Below, piece by piece: positions 63,509-64,000 of a stretch of DNA of 64,000 bases. Both the position numbers and the translations under genes were made by a program. The stretch covers positions 1-64,000 of the forward strand of contig JAPDDQ010000011.1 of the NCBI GenBank assembly GCA_027587225.1. The letters are read 5' to 3'. Every line of letters starts with the position of its first letter. Positions within the stretch are counted from its first letter, which is position 1. This DNA is from Solirubrobacter taibaiensis. GTDB taxonomy: Bacteria > Actinomycetota > Thermoleophilia > Solirubrobacterales > Solirubrobacteraceae. Below the pieces are notes generated by a model. That model did no database searches, was not told where the DNA came from, and saw nothing but the letters and a program-made list of their open reading frames with translations.

Positions 63509-64000
63509 AGCTGCTGGTCGTCGACGTCGGCAACACCCAGACGCATCTCGGGGTCTACGACGAGGGGGAGCTGATCCACGATTGGCGGTTCGCGACGGTG
63601 CGCACATCGACCTCGGATGAGCTCGGCGCGGCGCTGCGGGCGCTGTTGGCGCTGCGGGGGCTCGAGTTCTCGGATCTGGACGCGTCGATCGTCTCCTCCA
63701 CGGTGCCGACGCTGCGGCCGCAGTGGACCGGGATGGCGGTCAAGTACCTCTCGCACGAGATGCTTCTGGTGGGACCGGGCCTGAAGACCGGCATGCCGAT
63801 CCGCTACGACAACCCGCGCGAGATCGGCCCCGACCGGCTCGTGAACGCCGTCGCGGGCTACGAGCGGATCGGCGGCGCGTGCGTGATCGTCGACTTCGGC
63901 ACCGCCGTCACGCACGACGTCGTGAGCGCCGGCGGCGAGTACCTGGGCGGTGTGATCTTCCCGGGCGTGGAGATCTCGCTGGAGGCCCTGTCCTCGCGGG
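63505..64000 (+). CDS. coaX: type III pantothenate kinase (partial, runs off the window)
   Basis: Opens at GTG 63505 (overlapping the folK stop) and stays open to the edge; 165 residues visible. 'LLVVDVGNTQTHLGVYDEGELIHDWRFATVRTST', 'VSSTVPTLRPQW', 'YDNPREIGPDRLVNAVAGYE' and 'VIVDFGTAVTHDVVSAGGEYLGGVIFPGVEISLEAL' are the CoaX ASKHA-type nucleotide and pantothenate motifs. Catalyses the first step of coenzyme A synthesis. Confidence 0.95.
   Translation, partial: MKLLVVDVGNTQTHLGVYDEGELIHDWRFATVRTSTSDELGAALRALLALRGLEFSDLDASIVSSTVPTLRPQWTGMAVKYLSHEMLLVGPGLKTGMPIRYDNPREIGPDRLVNAVAGYERIGGACVIVDFGTAVTHDVVSAGGEYLGGVIFPGVEISLEALSSR

Overview
The window is a stretch of high-GC chromosome that I read as actinobacterial, most likely from the Thermoleophilia/Solirubrobacterales branch. 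The grounds are an MCE/MlaD operon, an actinobacterial integration host factor (mIHF) gene, an Rv1264-type adenylate cyclase, many GTG/TTG starts and a recurring leaderless promoter layout (TANNNT, then 6-11 nt, then the start codon). The taxonomic placement is inference. There are about 65 genes and no sign of insertion sequences, phage, CRISPR, rRNA or tRNA.

Region by region. 1-9.7 kb: the end of a tightly coupled lipid-transport operon, with five MCE/MlaD-type proteins, an RND/MMPL transporter, a redoxin-like protein and a B3/4-like protein. 9.7-12.7 kb: an intergenic space packed with five inverted repeats, then a PLP aminotransferase, two small membrane proteins, a VOC-fold protein and mihF. 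12.9-16 kb: a serine-palmitoyltransferase-like enzyme divergent from a YghO/ceramide-synthase-like GNAT protein and a lipid (fatty acid) hydroxylase; this is the best candidate for an undescribed pathway here. 16-19.9 kb: a DNA glycosylase and a TPP-riboswitch-controlled thiamine-precursor ABC transporter. 19.9-25.5 kb: tandem NTF2-like paralogues, an Rv1264-like cyclase, a lipoprotein and a MoxR/CoxE pair. 25.5-33.3 kb: a TetR/YceI/flavin-reductase locus with twin operators, a globin-coupled chemoreceptor, an ArsA-type ATPase operon, a C5-epimerase-like secreted protein and a LppX-like lipoprotein.

33.3-42.5 kb: a calcium/proton exchanger, a HAD / class-III aminotransferase / GntR operon with a palindrome at its promoter, an acyl-CoA dehydrogenase with its own operator, a dienelactone hydrolase, a lipoprotein and a large LVIVD-repeat secreted protein. 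42.5-54.2 kb: a CopC-CopD fusion, an inverted 3-hydroxyacyl-CoA dehydrogenase/enoyl-CoA hydratase fusion, a sirtuin, a three-module cell-wall hydrolase, phasin-like proteins, an SCP2 protein, a MerR-fused cyclase and tilS. 54.2-64 kb: hpt, ftsH, an Lrp regulator with a divergent EamA transporter, and folP-folB-(TetR-MMPL)-folK-coaX, where a regulator/exporter pair sits inside the folate operon.

Common themes are envelope lipid traffic (MCE, MMPL, LppX-like, the sphingolipid-like cluster), dense packing (4-nt ATGA/GTGA overlaps, convergent genes sharing a CTAG stop, stop codons doubling as -10 boxes) and local repressors acting on short palindromes. Everything here comes from reading the sequence; family assignments rest on recognised motifs and were not checked by database search.
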